NCBI GenBank assembly: GCA_965223085.1
Contig: OZ244981.1
Coordinates: 2,294,001-2,358,000, forward strand
Direction of reading: 5' to 3'
DNA length: 64,000 nt
Source: CBDCVO01 sp965223085
Lineage (GTDB): Bacteria > Pseudomonadota > Gammaproteobacteria > Ga0077536
Under the pieces are notes generated by a model. That model saw only the letters and a program-made list of their open reading frames with translations. It had not been told where the DNA came from and did no database searches. A program made the position numbers and the translations under genes. Below are positions 17,671 through 26,552 of the stretch, one piece after another (position 1 is the first letter of the stretch; every line of letters starts with the position of its first letter).

Positions 17671-18969
17671 CTACTTGGGAGCTGCGACCTTAGCGACATC
17701 AAGGGCGTTGAAAACGAGCCTCAATAACGTGTAAAGCAATCGTGGATTGCCGTAATAAAAAGGGAATTTAGGCAGTGGAATTTCGTCGAGTACGCTGGTT
17801 AAGTGATCGAATCCAAGAATTCTGTTCGCCATTAAGGAACCCAGGTAAAGCGCCATCGAAAAGCTGCCCGTCGCGCAATAGTGCATGCCGTTCTCGACAC
17901 CGATATGTGGAAGGCTATCGGCTGAGAAGGCAAGACTGCCGTGCCAACAATACTCGGCATCAACCTGTTCCAGTTTTGGAAACAATCGCTTGTAGGTTTT
18001 GAGTATTCTCCTCGCCTGCGCGTGGTCGCTATCCGTCCGCAGGTAATTGGAGGCGAGTACTAAGCGCTGTTCTCGATCGCAAGGCCTGAAATTGTAGAAC
18101 ATCTGTTTCGTGTCTACGACACCGCGCAAGGTCGGCAGCAACTCGCCCATCAAGTCCGCCTCAAGTGGTTCAGTGGCGACGACGTGCGCCAAGAAGGGAA
18201 AAATTTGTCGACGCAGAGTGCCGGATCCAAGGCCGGAATAGCCTTGCGTCGCGACCACGATTTGTTGCGCGACCGTCTCGCCCTTGTTGGTCTTGATCCG
18301 AAATTTGTGATCCGGCAGACGTTCCATTGAGAGACACTCCGTGCCGGTGCAGATGGGCGCGCCGGTATTCGTCAGCGCCTGAACGAGGCCGGCTGTCAGT
18401 TGCCCCGGGTTCAGATCGTGATGGTGCGGGAGAACCTTACCGCCGTAATAATAACGGCTGGCTTCGCCGCCGATTTCTTGGTGCAGCTCGGCTTGGGGGA
18501 TCATGTACGCGTCGCAGACACCAAAAACTTTCTCGTGCCGATCAAGATATCGGGCCATCTCGTCATAGGCAGATTTCGTGGTCGCGAGGACTAGCTTGCC
18601 GCGCGCTCGCAATCCGCACTGGATTTGTTCGTGCGCTATGAGGTGCAGCACATAATCGTAAGCGCGTTGTCCTTCGGCAATCAGCTCGTGTCGCGGTACG
18701 CCATGAAGATCGGCGTCCAGATCGCCGCTCGTCGTGCCGTCGATGCGTTCGACCACCAGGCCCATGTTTCTGGAACAGGCGCCATAGCCAGGCCAATGCT
18801 TATCGATCAAGACGACCTGCGTTCCCGCCCGCTGCAGTTCGAGAGTGGCACTGAGACCAGCAAAGCCGCCGCCTATCACCGCGACATCGACCCGCGGCGG
18901 CAGCTCGGTATCGGTCAGCGGTATCGGCAGGGTCTCTTCCCACCACAGCGGTGTCGTCTTAATCGTCAT
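17671..18969 (-). CDS. FAD-dependent amine/amino-acid oxidoreductase (DAO family, PuuB-like)
   Basis: The 432-residue protein carries an N-terminal dinucleotide-binding motif (VDVAVIGGGFAGLSATLEL) and the DAO-fold signatures YGACSRNMG and YCATGSFSMALYLGSL near the C-terminus. The start TPLWWEETLP resembles gamma-glutamylputrescine oxidases, where a short aromatic segment precedes the FAD domain. It would oxidise a secondary amine or N-substituted amino acid with release of H2O2 or electrons. It is the first gene of the operon with hyuB and hyuA and is divergent from a TetR regulator. Confidence 0.82.
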   Translation of the reverse strand: MTIKTTPLWWEETLPIPLTDTELPPRVDVAVIGGGFAGLSATLELQRAGTQVVLIDKHWPGYGACSRNMGLVVERIDGTTSGDLDADLHGVPRHELIAEGQRAYDYVLHLIAHEQIQCGLRARGKLVLATTKSAYDEMARYLDRHEKVFGVCDAYMIPQAELHQEIGGEASRYYYGGKVLPHHHDLNPGQLTAGLVQALTNTGAPICTGTECLSMERLPDHKFRIKTNKGETVAQQIVVATQGYSGLGSGTLRRQIFPFLAHVVATEPLEADLMGELLPTLRGVVDTKQMFYNFRPCDREQRLVLASNYLRTDSDHAQARRILKTYKRLFPKLEQVDAEYCWHGSLAFSADSLPHIGVENGMHYCATGSFSMALYLGSLMANRILGFDHLTSVLDEIPLPKFPFYYGNPRLLYTLLRLVFNALDVAKVAAPK

Positions 18970-19124
18970 TTTGCAGGCGGCTCCCCGTCGCTAAGTTCCT
19001 GCCCCACCAACGGAACTCGTCGAACTCGCGTTAGGTTTCCGTTATTTTATAATTACCGTTATAATATAACAAGCAGCGATCTTCGAAGATCACTATGAAC
19101 ACTATTTCCAATGAGCGGTGAGAT
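18970..19124. promoter_or_regulatory. divergent promoter region with two palindromes
   Basis: This 155-bp gap separates the oxidoreductase-hyu operon from the TetR gene. It contains two perfect dyads, GTTAT-AAT-ATAAC at 19058-19070 and GATCTTCGAAGATC at 19078-19091. The AT-rich stretch around 19045-19070 contains TATAAT-like boxes on both strands. These are natural candidate operators for the adjacent TetR protein. Confidence 0.5.
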
Positions 19125-19787
19125 ATGCCAAAGCTGGTTGATCATGACGCGCGACGCACGGAGATCGCACAGGCAACCTGGGCCGCGGTCAGCGACCTTG
19201 GTATCGAGCGACTTCGCTTACGCGATATCGCCGAGGAGGTCGGGTTTACCACCGGCGTGTTTGCCCATTACTTTCGCGATAAAGACAGCGTTGTTAGATT
19301 TGCGTTCAATCTAGCTTATCAACACACGCACGATCGGATACTGCAGTCAAACGAAGCGGCGTCATCGGATCTAGAGCGCTTAAGAAATGCACTCGTCGCG
19401 CTCATTCCCGACAAAAAACTACCCGAAAGTGTCGCCTTCGTGTCAATGTGCTTCAGCATCCGCAGTAGCAACGATCCGCTACTCGCGTCGGCATACAAGA
19501 AAAAGAGAAACGAATATCGACGCTTACTTAAGTCATATATTCACGACGCGACACACGCGGGCGAATTTCTGATTGATAAATCACCGGACAGTGTTCTCGA
19601 TTTGGTTCTCGCCGTCCTCGATGGCGTTTGCGTCGCGGCATTGCTGAATCCGGCAGGATACTCAAAGGCACGGGGCGCGCGAGTCGTCGAGACCATGATC
19701 GAGCGACTTTCCGGCGATGCTAGACCATCGTCCGCGGAATTAAGCGCATCGTCACCGCAGGAAACAGCGCGAGGAGCAACAAAATGA
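19125..19787 (+). CDS. TetR/AcrR-family regulator (BetI-like)
   Basis: The 220-residue protein opens with a TetR helix-turn-helix (EIAQATWAAVSDLGIERLRL, then DIAEEVGFTTGVFAHYFRDK). The C-terminal half is a helical ligand domain with a BetI-like ending (LVLAVLDGVCVAALLNP). It probably represses the divergent oxidoreductase-hyu operon and itself. Its stop overlaps the cupin start by four bases. Confidence 0.82.
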   Translation: MPKLVDHDARRTEIAQATWAAVSDLGIERLRLRDIAEEVGFTTGVFAHYFRDKDSVVRFAFNLAYQHTHDRILQSNEAASSDLERLRNALVALIPDKKLPESVAFVSMCFSIRSSNDPLLASAYKKKRNEYRRLLKSYIHDATHAGEFLIDKSPDSVLDLVLAVLDGVCVAALLNPAGYSKARGARVVETMIERLSGDARPSSAELSASSPQETARGATK

Positions 19788-20164
19788 AAGACCAAAACCA
19801 CCTGATCAAATTGGATCCTGAAAAACTGGCGGGTTTGGGTTTAGACGAGTTCACACCTTACCCGGACGATATCGTACTGTCGGGCAAATCGAAACATCAG
19901 CGGTGGGAGTTTACGCACGACGAGCTTTTCGTCGGCGCCTATCAAGCGGAACCGGTGAAGCTAGCGCTAGAAAATTATCCGCATGATGAATTGATGGTTC
20001 TGCTAAGCGGTAAAATTTCGATCAAGGATGAGAATGGTAATCTAGAGGAGTTTTTCCCAGGTCAGGCGCTAGTACTGAAGAAAGGCTTTACGGGAACCTT
20101 CGAGATGCACGGTAACGTGCGCAAGATCGTCGTAATCAATGGCGATCGATATAGTCCCCCGTAA
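19784..20164 (+). CDS. single-domain cupin protein
   Basis: The 126-residue product contains a cupin barrel: the first part is HDELMVLLSGKISIKDENG and the second is FFPGQALVLKKGFTGTFEMHG. The usual metal histidines of motif 1 are mostly absent (only one His before DELM), so binding rather than oxygenase activity is possible. It resembles the cupin_3 (DUF861) group. Overlap with the TetR gene indicates co-transcription and a link with the amine/hydantoin pathway. Confidence 0.7.
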   Translation: MKDQNHLIKLDPEKLAGLGLDEFTPYPDDIVLSGKSKHQRWEFTHDELFVGAYQAEPVKLALENYPHDELMVLLSGKISIKDENGNLEEFFPGQALVLKKGFTGTFEMHGNVRKIVVINGDRYSPP

Positions 20165-20274
20165 TGCGTGAGCTCAGCAAACAAAACAACTCCGGTGGTA
20201 GATAGCGAGGCGCTCTCAAGACTGCGCGCGAGATCGCGCGCTTTGCTATTGTCGCCTCAAAGGACTGCAATCGG

Positions 20275-20505
20275 CAGGTCGCCGCCGGTATTCGGGGGTT
20301 AAAGAATCGCTAGCGCCACTACCTAGGCCTGGCGCGCCGGCAAAGAGAGTCTCATCACCGATCGCGGTGAAGTCGTGGCGGCGCTACGAAAACCCAGTGA
20401 CGCGCCGACAAATACAACGGTCTTACGCGGCTTGATTCGCCGCACCTGTGCCGCTCGGCGCCCCTACCACAGCCTCCGTATACCCGCGCATCAAACCGAC
20501 ACTAC
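20275..20505 (+). pseudogene. VapB/Phd-type antitoxin remnant
   Basis: Joining two frames gives AAGIRGLKNR-(stop)-RHYLGLAR and then AGKESLITDRGEVVAALRKP followed by GLIRRTCAARRPYHSLRIPA. This is the pattern of prevent-host-death/VapB antitoxins, including the toxin-binding tail. A TAG stop and a frameshift destroy it. No toxin ORF is recognisable downstream. Confidence 0.5.
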
Positions 20506-20939
20506 CAACTGGCTCCGCTACGCTTATTTGACACCGAGCGCGAGAAGATTTTGCGCGCTTATCGAATCACGAGCGTCGCATAGCGCTAGAAAGCGCGGTG
20601 TTCCACGCGTTCATGCTTACGATGGCGCAACGCGGCCTCAAGTGATGGTCAATTTATGAAACTCGTGAATTGACGCGTCGCCGCTACTTTGTCGAAAACC
20701 GCCCGGGAGAGCAATCCACATTTCAATTTCATCCGTCGTTTAAACAGGCCTTACAGCAACCTGAGAAGAGAGAACTTGGTGACGATGTTTGGCTAGAACG
20801 CCACACTCGGATGGGAGCGCTGCCCATTTCAGCGGGATGGTTGGGAGCAGGATCCGCCTATTCATAAATGCTCAACAATTCGCTCGCGTGGTGCTGAATT
20901 TGTTGTTGTTTACATCGGCACTCGCCGTCATCGCTGCAC
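20506..20939. other. stretch without a recognisable gene
   Basis: Short broken frames only. One segment on the plus strand around 20560-20650 could once have been coding (RIALESAVFHAFMLTMAQRG before a stop), but I do not recognise a family. The IS91 remnant begins near 20940. Confidence 0.4.
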
Positions 20940-21881
20940 TTCGCGGGCGATTTGCAAAGCGAAGTGGGCAACGCACCGGATCAGCAGGAATTGGTGGAGT
21001 TGGTGCATACGATCAACCACGGTGTAGCTGGATTTCTGGAACGCGAAGGGGTCGTGTAACGGGATGAAGAAAACAGCTGTTTGAATTTGGAGGAAGGTGA
21101 CGAAGACCCGATGCGACAGGTATTGGGCTGCTCGGTCAGCTACCGGATTGCCGTGGGTCCGCAGCAAGGATGCAAGGTATTCAGGTTACAGACCATCCCG
21201 GCCTGGGAAGAGGATGAACGTTTTGCGCAAGTAGCAAAAGTGGCGGGGTTTAGTCTGCACGCAGGAGTTGCGGCACAAGCCGGGGAACGGCAGAAGCCGG
21301 AGAGGTTATGCCGCTATATTTCGAGGCCGGCGGTATCAGAGAAACGGCTGTCACTGACGCCCTCAGGGGATATCCGATATCACCTTAAAACGCCCTACAA
21401 CGGTGGCCCTACCCATGTGATCTTTGAGCCGTTGGACTTCATCGCTAAGCTGGCGGCGCTGGTTGCGAAACCCCGAGTGAATTTGACCCGGTTCCATGGC
21501 GTGTTCGCACCCAACAGCAAACACCGTCTCGACGTAACGCCGGGCAAACGCGGCAAGGGTGGTCCCGGCGCCGAAGACGTGGACAGAACACCCGAACAGC
21601 GCCATCAGGCCATGGCCTGAGCACAGCGTCTCAAGCGGGTATTTAGCATCGATGTCTCGGTGTGTCGAAAGTGTGGCGGTGAAGCCAAGGTGATCGCGCG
21701 CGTTGAGGAGCAGGCGGTGATAGACGAGATACTGACTCATCTACAGGCCCAGGGTGCATTGCCGCCGCCGCCCGAATGGTTGCCGGTGGCGCGGGCGCCG
21801 CGGGATTTGGACTGGTTCGCTTTGCCCCGAGTTTTTGGTACAGCAACTGAAGGACAGCTTGCAGGGCGCCGTTTTGGCTGA
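20940..21881 (+). pseudogene. IS91-family (Y2 rolling-circle) transposase, C-terminal half with stops
   Basis: The frame matches the C-terminal half of IS91 transposases: DPMRQVLGCSVSYRIAVGPQ, HAGVAAQAGERQKPERLCRY, SRPAVSEKRLSLTPSGDIRY, THVIFEPLDFIAKLAALV and NLTRFHGVFAPNSKHR. In-frame stops occur at about 21058 and 21618. After the second stop the frame continues through AQRLKRVF and the zinc-like VCRKCGGEAKVIARVEEQ end. The N-terminal Y2 nuclease part is missing. Confidence 0.85.
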
Positions 21882-21914
21882 TGGGGACGGGCGGGGGTGC
21901 TTAGTCTTCCGATA
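21657..21914 (+). repeat. IS91 3'-terminal repeat, copy A
   Basis: This 258-bp segment runs from the last transposase codons to the element end GGGGTGCTTAGTCTTCCGATACT. The same block recurs at 30127-30394 and 35011-35240, with a 29-bp end-piece at 35355-35383. It is the end used as the rolling-circle terminus in IS91 elements. Confidence 0.8.
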
Positions 21915-21917
21915 CTC

Positions 21918-22127
21918 ATGCCGATCGAACTTGCGGAAAAGAACATGCGCTTGTTCGCCAAAGAAGTCATGCCGGCATTGAAAGAAATCGATACCACCCG
22001 CATCACAATGCAAAACGCCGCTATGAGTCATAGGGCGAGTAGCGACGCTACTCGCCCCGTCACCTCCGCTTTCACCGGCCGTACATCACGGATCGGTAAT
22101 ATTCACTCCCTAAATTTTCAGGGATAG
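21918..22127 (+). pseudogene. 3' scrap of an LLM flavin-dependent oxidoreductase
   Basis: Directly after the IS91 end the frame reads PIELAEKNMRLFAKEVMPAL, the C-terminal helix typical of LLM-class flavoproteins, then trails into unrelated sequence. A larger LLM remnant lies at 29290-29981. The stretch 22128-22229 shows nothing further. Confidence 0.45.
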
Positions 22128-22229
22128 ACAAGCCTAAAGGGATAGCGAATGATCGTTAGAACGAGTTAACAGCCGCTGGGCCTTTGCCTTTTCGCAATGG
22201 GGTTATTTACGGTAAAGCGCACAATAGTT

Positions 22230-22994
22230 TCAACACCCACCTAGTAAATCTGCAGCAAGATCAGGGATCGCGCGGACGATTAAGTCGGGGGCGGGGCAGT
22301 CGTTCCATAGCGCACTATCGTGCGCGTTGATCCACGCGACCGATAAACCCGCCGATTTAGCACCAATGACGTCGTCATCAATTGAATCGCCGACATATAA
22401 CGCTTGGGTTGGTGTCAGCTCCAGCGTATCTAAGGTATCCGTAAAGATTTTGTGATGCGGTTTGCGCCACCCGTGTTCGTCGGAAATCACGATGGGGTTA
22501 AAAAACTCCTCAGCACCGTCGCGGCGTAAGATATCGCGTGCGGTCTCACCATGGTCGAAATTTGAGATCAGAGCTAGCCGATATTCATCGCCAAGTCGAT
22601 CTAAAAAATTGATATGTGCTGGGGGTATTTCAACCGCGCTCGCTAGTAGAGCCATGTGTTTGCACGACAGTGTTTCTGCAAGGACGTGCGTTTCATCTGT
22701 GTTCGGGTAGCCACAATAGGTAAGCGTACGCAAGAAGCGCTCGTGAGAGGGGATCTCTCTCATTTCGCGAACGCGGCGGGTTTGGAGTTCATCGTTCACC
22801 ATCATGAGTTGGTCGACAAAATTATCGAATGTCGTGTCAACGAGCAGGGACTCTAGACTTGGGCGCAGTAGACTCAAGGTGGAGCGCTGCGTTCTGCCGC
22901 GCCATTCAAATACCGGTAATCGGTCGACTTGCCAGATCGCGACGGTGCTGAATAAATCAAAAATAATGGCGTCGTAGCGCGTGGGGGAACGCAA
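22230..22994 (-). CDS. HAD-superfamily hydrolase
   Basis: The 254-residue protein has all HAD motifs: nucleophile AIIFDLFST near the N-terminus (Asp at about residue 13), motif II LISNFDHG, motif III lysine in GWRKPHHKIF, and motif IV YVGDSIDDDVIGAKSAG. The FDLFST form, without the second Asp of DxD, resembles haloacid-dehalogenase-like and some nucleotidase members rather than strict phosphatases. A helical cap lies between motifs I and II. Substrate unknown. It appears intact among decayed neighbours. Confidence 0.85.
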   Translation of the reverse strand: MRSPTRYDAIIFDLFSTVAIWQVDRLPVFEWRGRTQRSTLSLLRPSLESLLVDTTFDNFVDQLMMVNDELQTRRVREMREIPSHERFLRTLTYCGYPNTDETHVLAETLSCKHMALLASAVEIPPAHINFLDRLGDEYRLALISNFDHGETARDILRRDGAEEFFNPIVISDEHGWRKPHHKIFTDTLDTLELTPTQALYVGDSIDDDVIGAKSAGLSVAWINAHDSALWNDCPAPDLIVRAIPDLAADLLGGC

Positions 22995-23085
22995 TAGCAG
23001 TACTTATCTCATGTGGAGGTCGGGACGCATAGGATATACTGTCGCATTATAGAGAAGAAAACGGAACGTAGAGCAGGAGTCGAGC

Positions 23086-23775
23086 ATGCAAGAGAAATTT
23101 TTTTCTGACGACGAACTGCGTGACATGGGGCGGCGCACCGTCGATCGCCTGACCGAAGCGATCGACACCGGCGAACCCGAGATGGCGAAAAAGCTAGCGC
23201 AACGTATGTATAAGGAATTTCTCGCCATGCACGACCTTTATCGTAACTGGGTCACCGCTACCTTAAGCGCCGTCGGGCGAGAGTACGGTGACGATGCCCT
23301 AGAGCGCATCATGTGTGAAGGCGTCGACGCGTGGTGGACGCCGGTTGTAGCTGATTTGCCGCAGGGCGCAGAGGCGATGCCGGCACGGATCAAGAAACTC
23401 GTCGCCGGACTGCGTGGTCATTTACAACCGTTAGAAATCACCGAAGATGCGGAAAAAGTAGAAATTAGACTTTGCCCCTGTGGTAGCGGTGGGCGGCTGA
23501 TCCAAGAAGGCAAGTATGATGGTGCGGATGGATTTCTAACGATCGCTGAACCGCAAGCTTTAACATACGGGCGGGCGAATTTTCCTGTCTATTGCGCGCA
23601 CGAATATGCGATGGAGAAAGTCGACATCCAAGCGCATGGGCGACCTTTCGCCGTGGTGGAACCCGCGGCTAATATCGGTGAAGGGCATTGCAAAATGATC
23701 GTGTACAAGGATCCAGAGAAGGTACCGGATAAGTACTACGAACGGTTGGGATTGAAGAAAGACGAAAATGTTTAA
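23086..23775 (+). CDS. conserved protein of unknown function with C-x-C and further cysteines
   Basis: I do not recognise the family with certainty. The 229-residue soluble protein has a helical N-terminal half (residues 1-115) and a C-terminal half with Cys130, Cys132 (LCPCGSGG), Cys170 in PVYCAHE and His201-Cys202. This arrangement could hold a metal or carry sulfur. There is no signal peptide. It precedes a broken surE and, further on, DsrE2 and TusA sulfur-relay genes in the same orientation, so a sulfur-related role is possible but unproven. Confidence 0.6.
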   Translation: MQEKFFSDDELRDMGRRTVDRLTEAIDTGEPEMAKKLAQRMYKEFLAMHDLYRNWVTATLSAVGREYGDDALERIMCEGVDAWWTPVVADLPQGAEAMPARIKKLVAGLRGHLQPLEITEDAEKVEIRLCPCGSGGRLIQEGKYDGADGFLTIAEPQALTYGRANFPVYCAHEYAMEKVDIQAHGRPFAVVEPAANIGEGHCKMIVYKDPEKVPDKYYERLGLKKDENV

Positions 23776-23786
23776 GCTTGCCATTC

Positions 23787-24571
23787 ATGTCTGATAATTC
23801 CGTGGACCGTCCACCTAAGATTTTACTAACGAATGATGATAGCCACGACTCGCCGCTGTTCCATTGCACCATAGCGGCTTTGCGCCGCCTCGGCGATCTT
23901 GAGGTCGTGGTTCCCGCCGAAGAACAAAGTTAGAAGGGCAAGGCGATGATGCGCGTTGGTGCGCTCGATGCCGATCGGATCGATCTACATGGCACACCCG
24001 CATGGTCAGTCACCGGTACCCCGGCGGACTGCGTTAATTTAGCGATTCATAATTTGCTCGAACAGCGGCCGGACATCGTCGTATCCGGGACGAACATTGG
24101 TAAAAATATTGGTCTGGGCTTTATTTTTGCCTCGGGTACCGTCGGCGCGTGTATCGAGGCGTATATCGCGGGGCTATCAGCACTCGCCTTATCTCAAGAA
24201 CTGGACCCCGAGCACTTCCAGCAATTGACAAAGGACCGTGCCTTGTCGCCTGATACTGTCGCCACCATCGACACATTCTTGGCGCGTTTCATCCCGCGGG
24301 TTTGGCGAACGTTGGCGCTGGCGCCAGGTACACGCGCGACGACTTGAATGTGAATTTTCCGTCTCACCCGGCGACAGATCTGCAAATCAAAAGCACCCGT
24401 CTTGGCCATACCGACTACGATCAGTATTTTAAGCGCACCGGCGATCAGTATCACCACGCCTTGACGAATGCGCGCATCGACGGCGCATCGGACACCGATA
24501 ACATCGTCGTGACCAATGGACATGTGAGCGCGACGGAAATTGACATTCGCACACTCGGCCAAGTGATTTGA
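23787..24571 (+). pseudogene. SurE-like 5'/3'-nucleotidase, nonsense and frameshift
   Basis: The sequence PPKILLTNDDSHDSPLF, EVVVPAEEQS, GTPADCVNLAIHNLL and DIVVSGTNIGKNIGLGFIFA is clearly SurE, a divalent-metal nucleotidase whose Asn-Asp-Asp motif is visible. A TAG stop near 23931 replaces what should be Trp (AEEQS-*-KGKAM). A frameshift near 24300 moves the last 90 codons (YTRDDLNVNFPSHPATDLQI onward) to another frame. The motifs survive but no full product can be made. Confidence 0.85.
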
Positions 24572-24584
24572 GGTTTACCCATTA

Positions 24585-25544
24585 TTATCGAATGTCAGTC
24601 ACATCACCTGGCGGGCCTTCGTGATGTGGTTGCGGCGTGTGCGCCCGATGTACCGGCTCACCACTGGTAGGTACGGTGCGGGCGAGAAAATCGATCACCG
24701 CATGACCAAAGATATCATTGCGATCGTCGGCGACCATATGTCCGGCATCGGTAATGTTGACATATTCGGCGCGCGGACAAGTCTGTAAGAACGCTTGCGC
24801 GCCCTGTTCACTAAGCACGTCTGAAAGCCCGCCGTGCACTAGGAGCCGTTGGCAGTGTCATCGCTTGCGCGCAGGCCTCCAGGCGTGTCATGCGCTTTTC
24901 CATATCGCGTGGTGCAGTTAAAATACGCGGATCCCAATGCCATCGATACTTCCCATTCGTCTCGAGGCGTAAATTCTTCTCCAGCCCGGCAAGATCCTTA
25001 GGTGGCCGGCGGTGCGGTTGATAGGCAGCTATTGCGGCGGCAACCGCTTCGAGTGAATCGTAACCATTCGGATTTTGTCGCATAAACGACAAGATTTTCT
25101 TCACCCCTGCCGGTTCGATGTGGGGCGCGATATCGACAAGTACCAGCGCCGTCGCATCGAGGCGATCTTCGCCCACAGCAACAAGGCTTGTAGCGCGCCA
25201 CCCATGAAGGCCCCAACGAGCACCGGTCGTTTATCACTCAGGGTCGAAACAACGGCGCACAAATCTTCAACCATGGCGTCTTGGCTATAACGACTATCTG
25301 GCGACCAGTCGGAATCACCGTGTCCTCGGGCATCGAGGGCGGCCGCGTGATGACCCACCGCGCCGAGTGATTCACCGACACCCTTCCAGGCGTGGCGAGT
25401 TTGGCCGCCGCCATGCTGTAGCAATACTAAGGGAGCGTCGGGATCGCCCCAGCTATCGCCGGCGAGCATTAGACCATCGGTGCCTAGCCATCGATGTTCA
25501 GGCGTTGGGGTTCCGGGTAAGCGTCGGCCAGGTCGCTTGGTCAT
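24585..25544 (-). pseudogene. alpha/beta hydrolase, two frameshifts and lost nucleophile
   Basis: Three frames together spell an alpha/beta hydrolase: LVLLQHGGGQTRHAWKGVG, ALDARGHGDSDWSPDSRYS and RPVLVGAFMGG in the first; LVDIAPHIEPAGVKKILSFM in the second; YVNITDAGHMVADDRNDIF with the catalytic His in the third. Shifts lie near 25150 and 24850. In the nucleophile elbow the expected GxSxG reads GAFMGG, so Ser has become Phe. The gene is dead by three independent changes. Confidence 0.82.
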
Positions 25545-25700
25545 AGATTAAATACCGAGTCTTGCACACTCAGAGCCTACCGCCAAATTTTGCCGGGGGT
25601 GTAGCGCGGTATCAGTCGCCACGTGCTTAAAGTTTGCCCTTCTACAAGTCGATACCGTTAACGGGCTCATCCTGCATGACACAAGTCGGTAAGGTATTTA

Positions 25701-26291
25701 ATGGCGGACGCAGCTACAAAATCACACTACGAGCCAGACCACGATGCCGGAATCACTGAAATCCAAGCACGTTTGGAACGCTTAGAGGCCCAGCTCGGCA
25801 CGCAAAATCAAACCGCGCAACGCTCTGTGAGCCTGTTGGTGTTTAGTGGTGAGCTGGATAAATTGCTCGCGGCTTTTAATATCGCGACCGCAGCCGCCGC
25901 CTGCAGCATGAAGGTTTCAATGTTTTTTACATTTTGGGGCACCGCAGCCCTCAAGCAGCGCACATTGACACACGGCAAGAATTTGGTCGAACGGATGTTC
26001 GCTTACTTATTGCCCGGTGGGCTGCAACGTCGCGCGTTGTCCCGTTGCGATTTTGCCGGTGTTGGTCGTGTGATGCTCACCGGCGAAATGCGGCGCAAAA
26101 ACGTCAGCGACTTACCTTTGCTCATCGAGCAATGCGGCGCTTCGGGTGTCGAAATTTATGTGTGTCAAATGTCGATGAATTTGATGGGGATACGTGCTGA
26201 AGAATTGATCGACTACCCGCACATGCACTATTGCGGTGCCGCTAAATTTTTACAGTTGGCGAACTCCGCAGATACCAATTTGATGGTCTAG
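25701..26291 (+). CDS. DsrE/DsrF/DrsH-like (DsrE2) sulfur-relay protein
   Basis: The 196-residue protein has a coiled N-terminal segment (residues 15-35) and a DsrE2 domain: LVFSGELDKLLAAFNIATAA, MKVSMFFTFWGTAAL, the LPLLIEQCGASGVEIYVCQM segment with the conserved cysteines, and YCGAAKFLQLA. DsrE2 proteins are membrane-associated partners of TusA and rhodaneses in sulfane-sulfur transfer. TusA follows 27 bp downstream, which supports the role. Confidence 0.85.
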   Translation: MADAATKSHYEPDHDAGITEIQARLERLEAQLGTQNQTAQRSVSLLVFSGELDKLLAAFNIATAAAACSMKVSMFFTFWGTAALKQRTLTHGKNLVERMFAYLLPGGLQRRALSRCDFAGVGRVMLTGEMRRKNVSDLPLLIEQCGASGVEIYVCQMSMNLMGIRAEELIDYPHMHYCGAAKFLQLANSADTNLMV

Positions 26292-26318
26292 TTCAGTAGC
26301 CTCTAGCGGAGAAATTGA

Positions 26319-26552
26319 GTGAATATTGATCAATCGGTTGATCTCTGCGGGCTGCAATGTCCGACTCCTCTTGTCAAGCTTAACGATGTCATCGCCGAAC
26401 TCGCGGTTGGTGAGATCCTTGAGGCAGTCGCCGATGATGCCGCATTCGAGCTCGATGTCGCGGCTTGGTGCGAATACACCGGGCATGAACTCGTCGATTT
26501 ACATAGCAATGATCAGGCGATACGGGCGGTAATTCGTAAATCCGACCGCTAA
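26319..26552 (+). CDS. tusA: TusA-family sulfurtransferase
   Basis: This 77-residue protein carries the TusA signature DLCGLQCPTPLVKL, with the sulfur-carrying Cys in CPxP. It starts with GTG. The DsrE2 gene upstream forms a classic TusA partner. In sulfur oxidisers this pair passes sulfane sulfur toward oxidation; in others it serves thiolation of tRNA or cofactors. The stop is immediately followed by the GTG start of the kinase gene, so all three are co-transcribed. Confidence 0.88.
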   Translation: MNIDQSVDLCGLQCPTPLVKLNDVIAELAVGEILEAVADDAAFELDVAAWCEYTGHELVDLHSNDQAIRAVIRKSDR

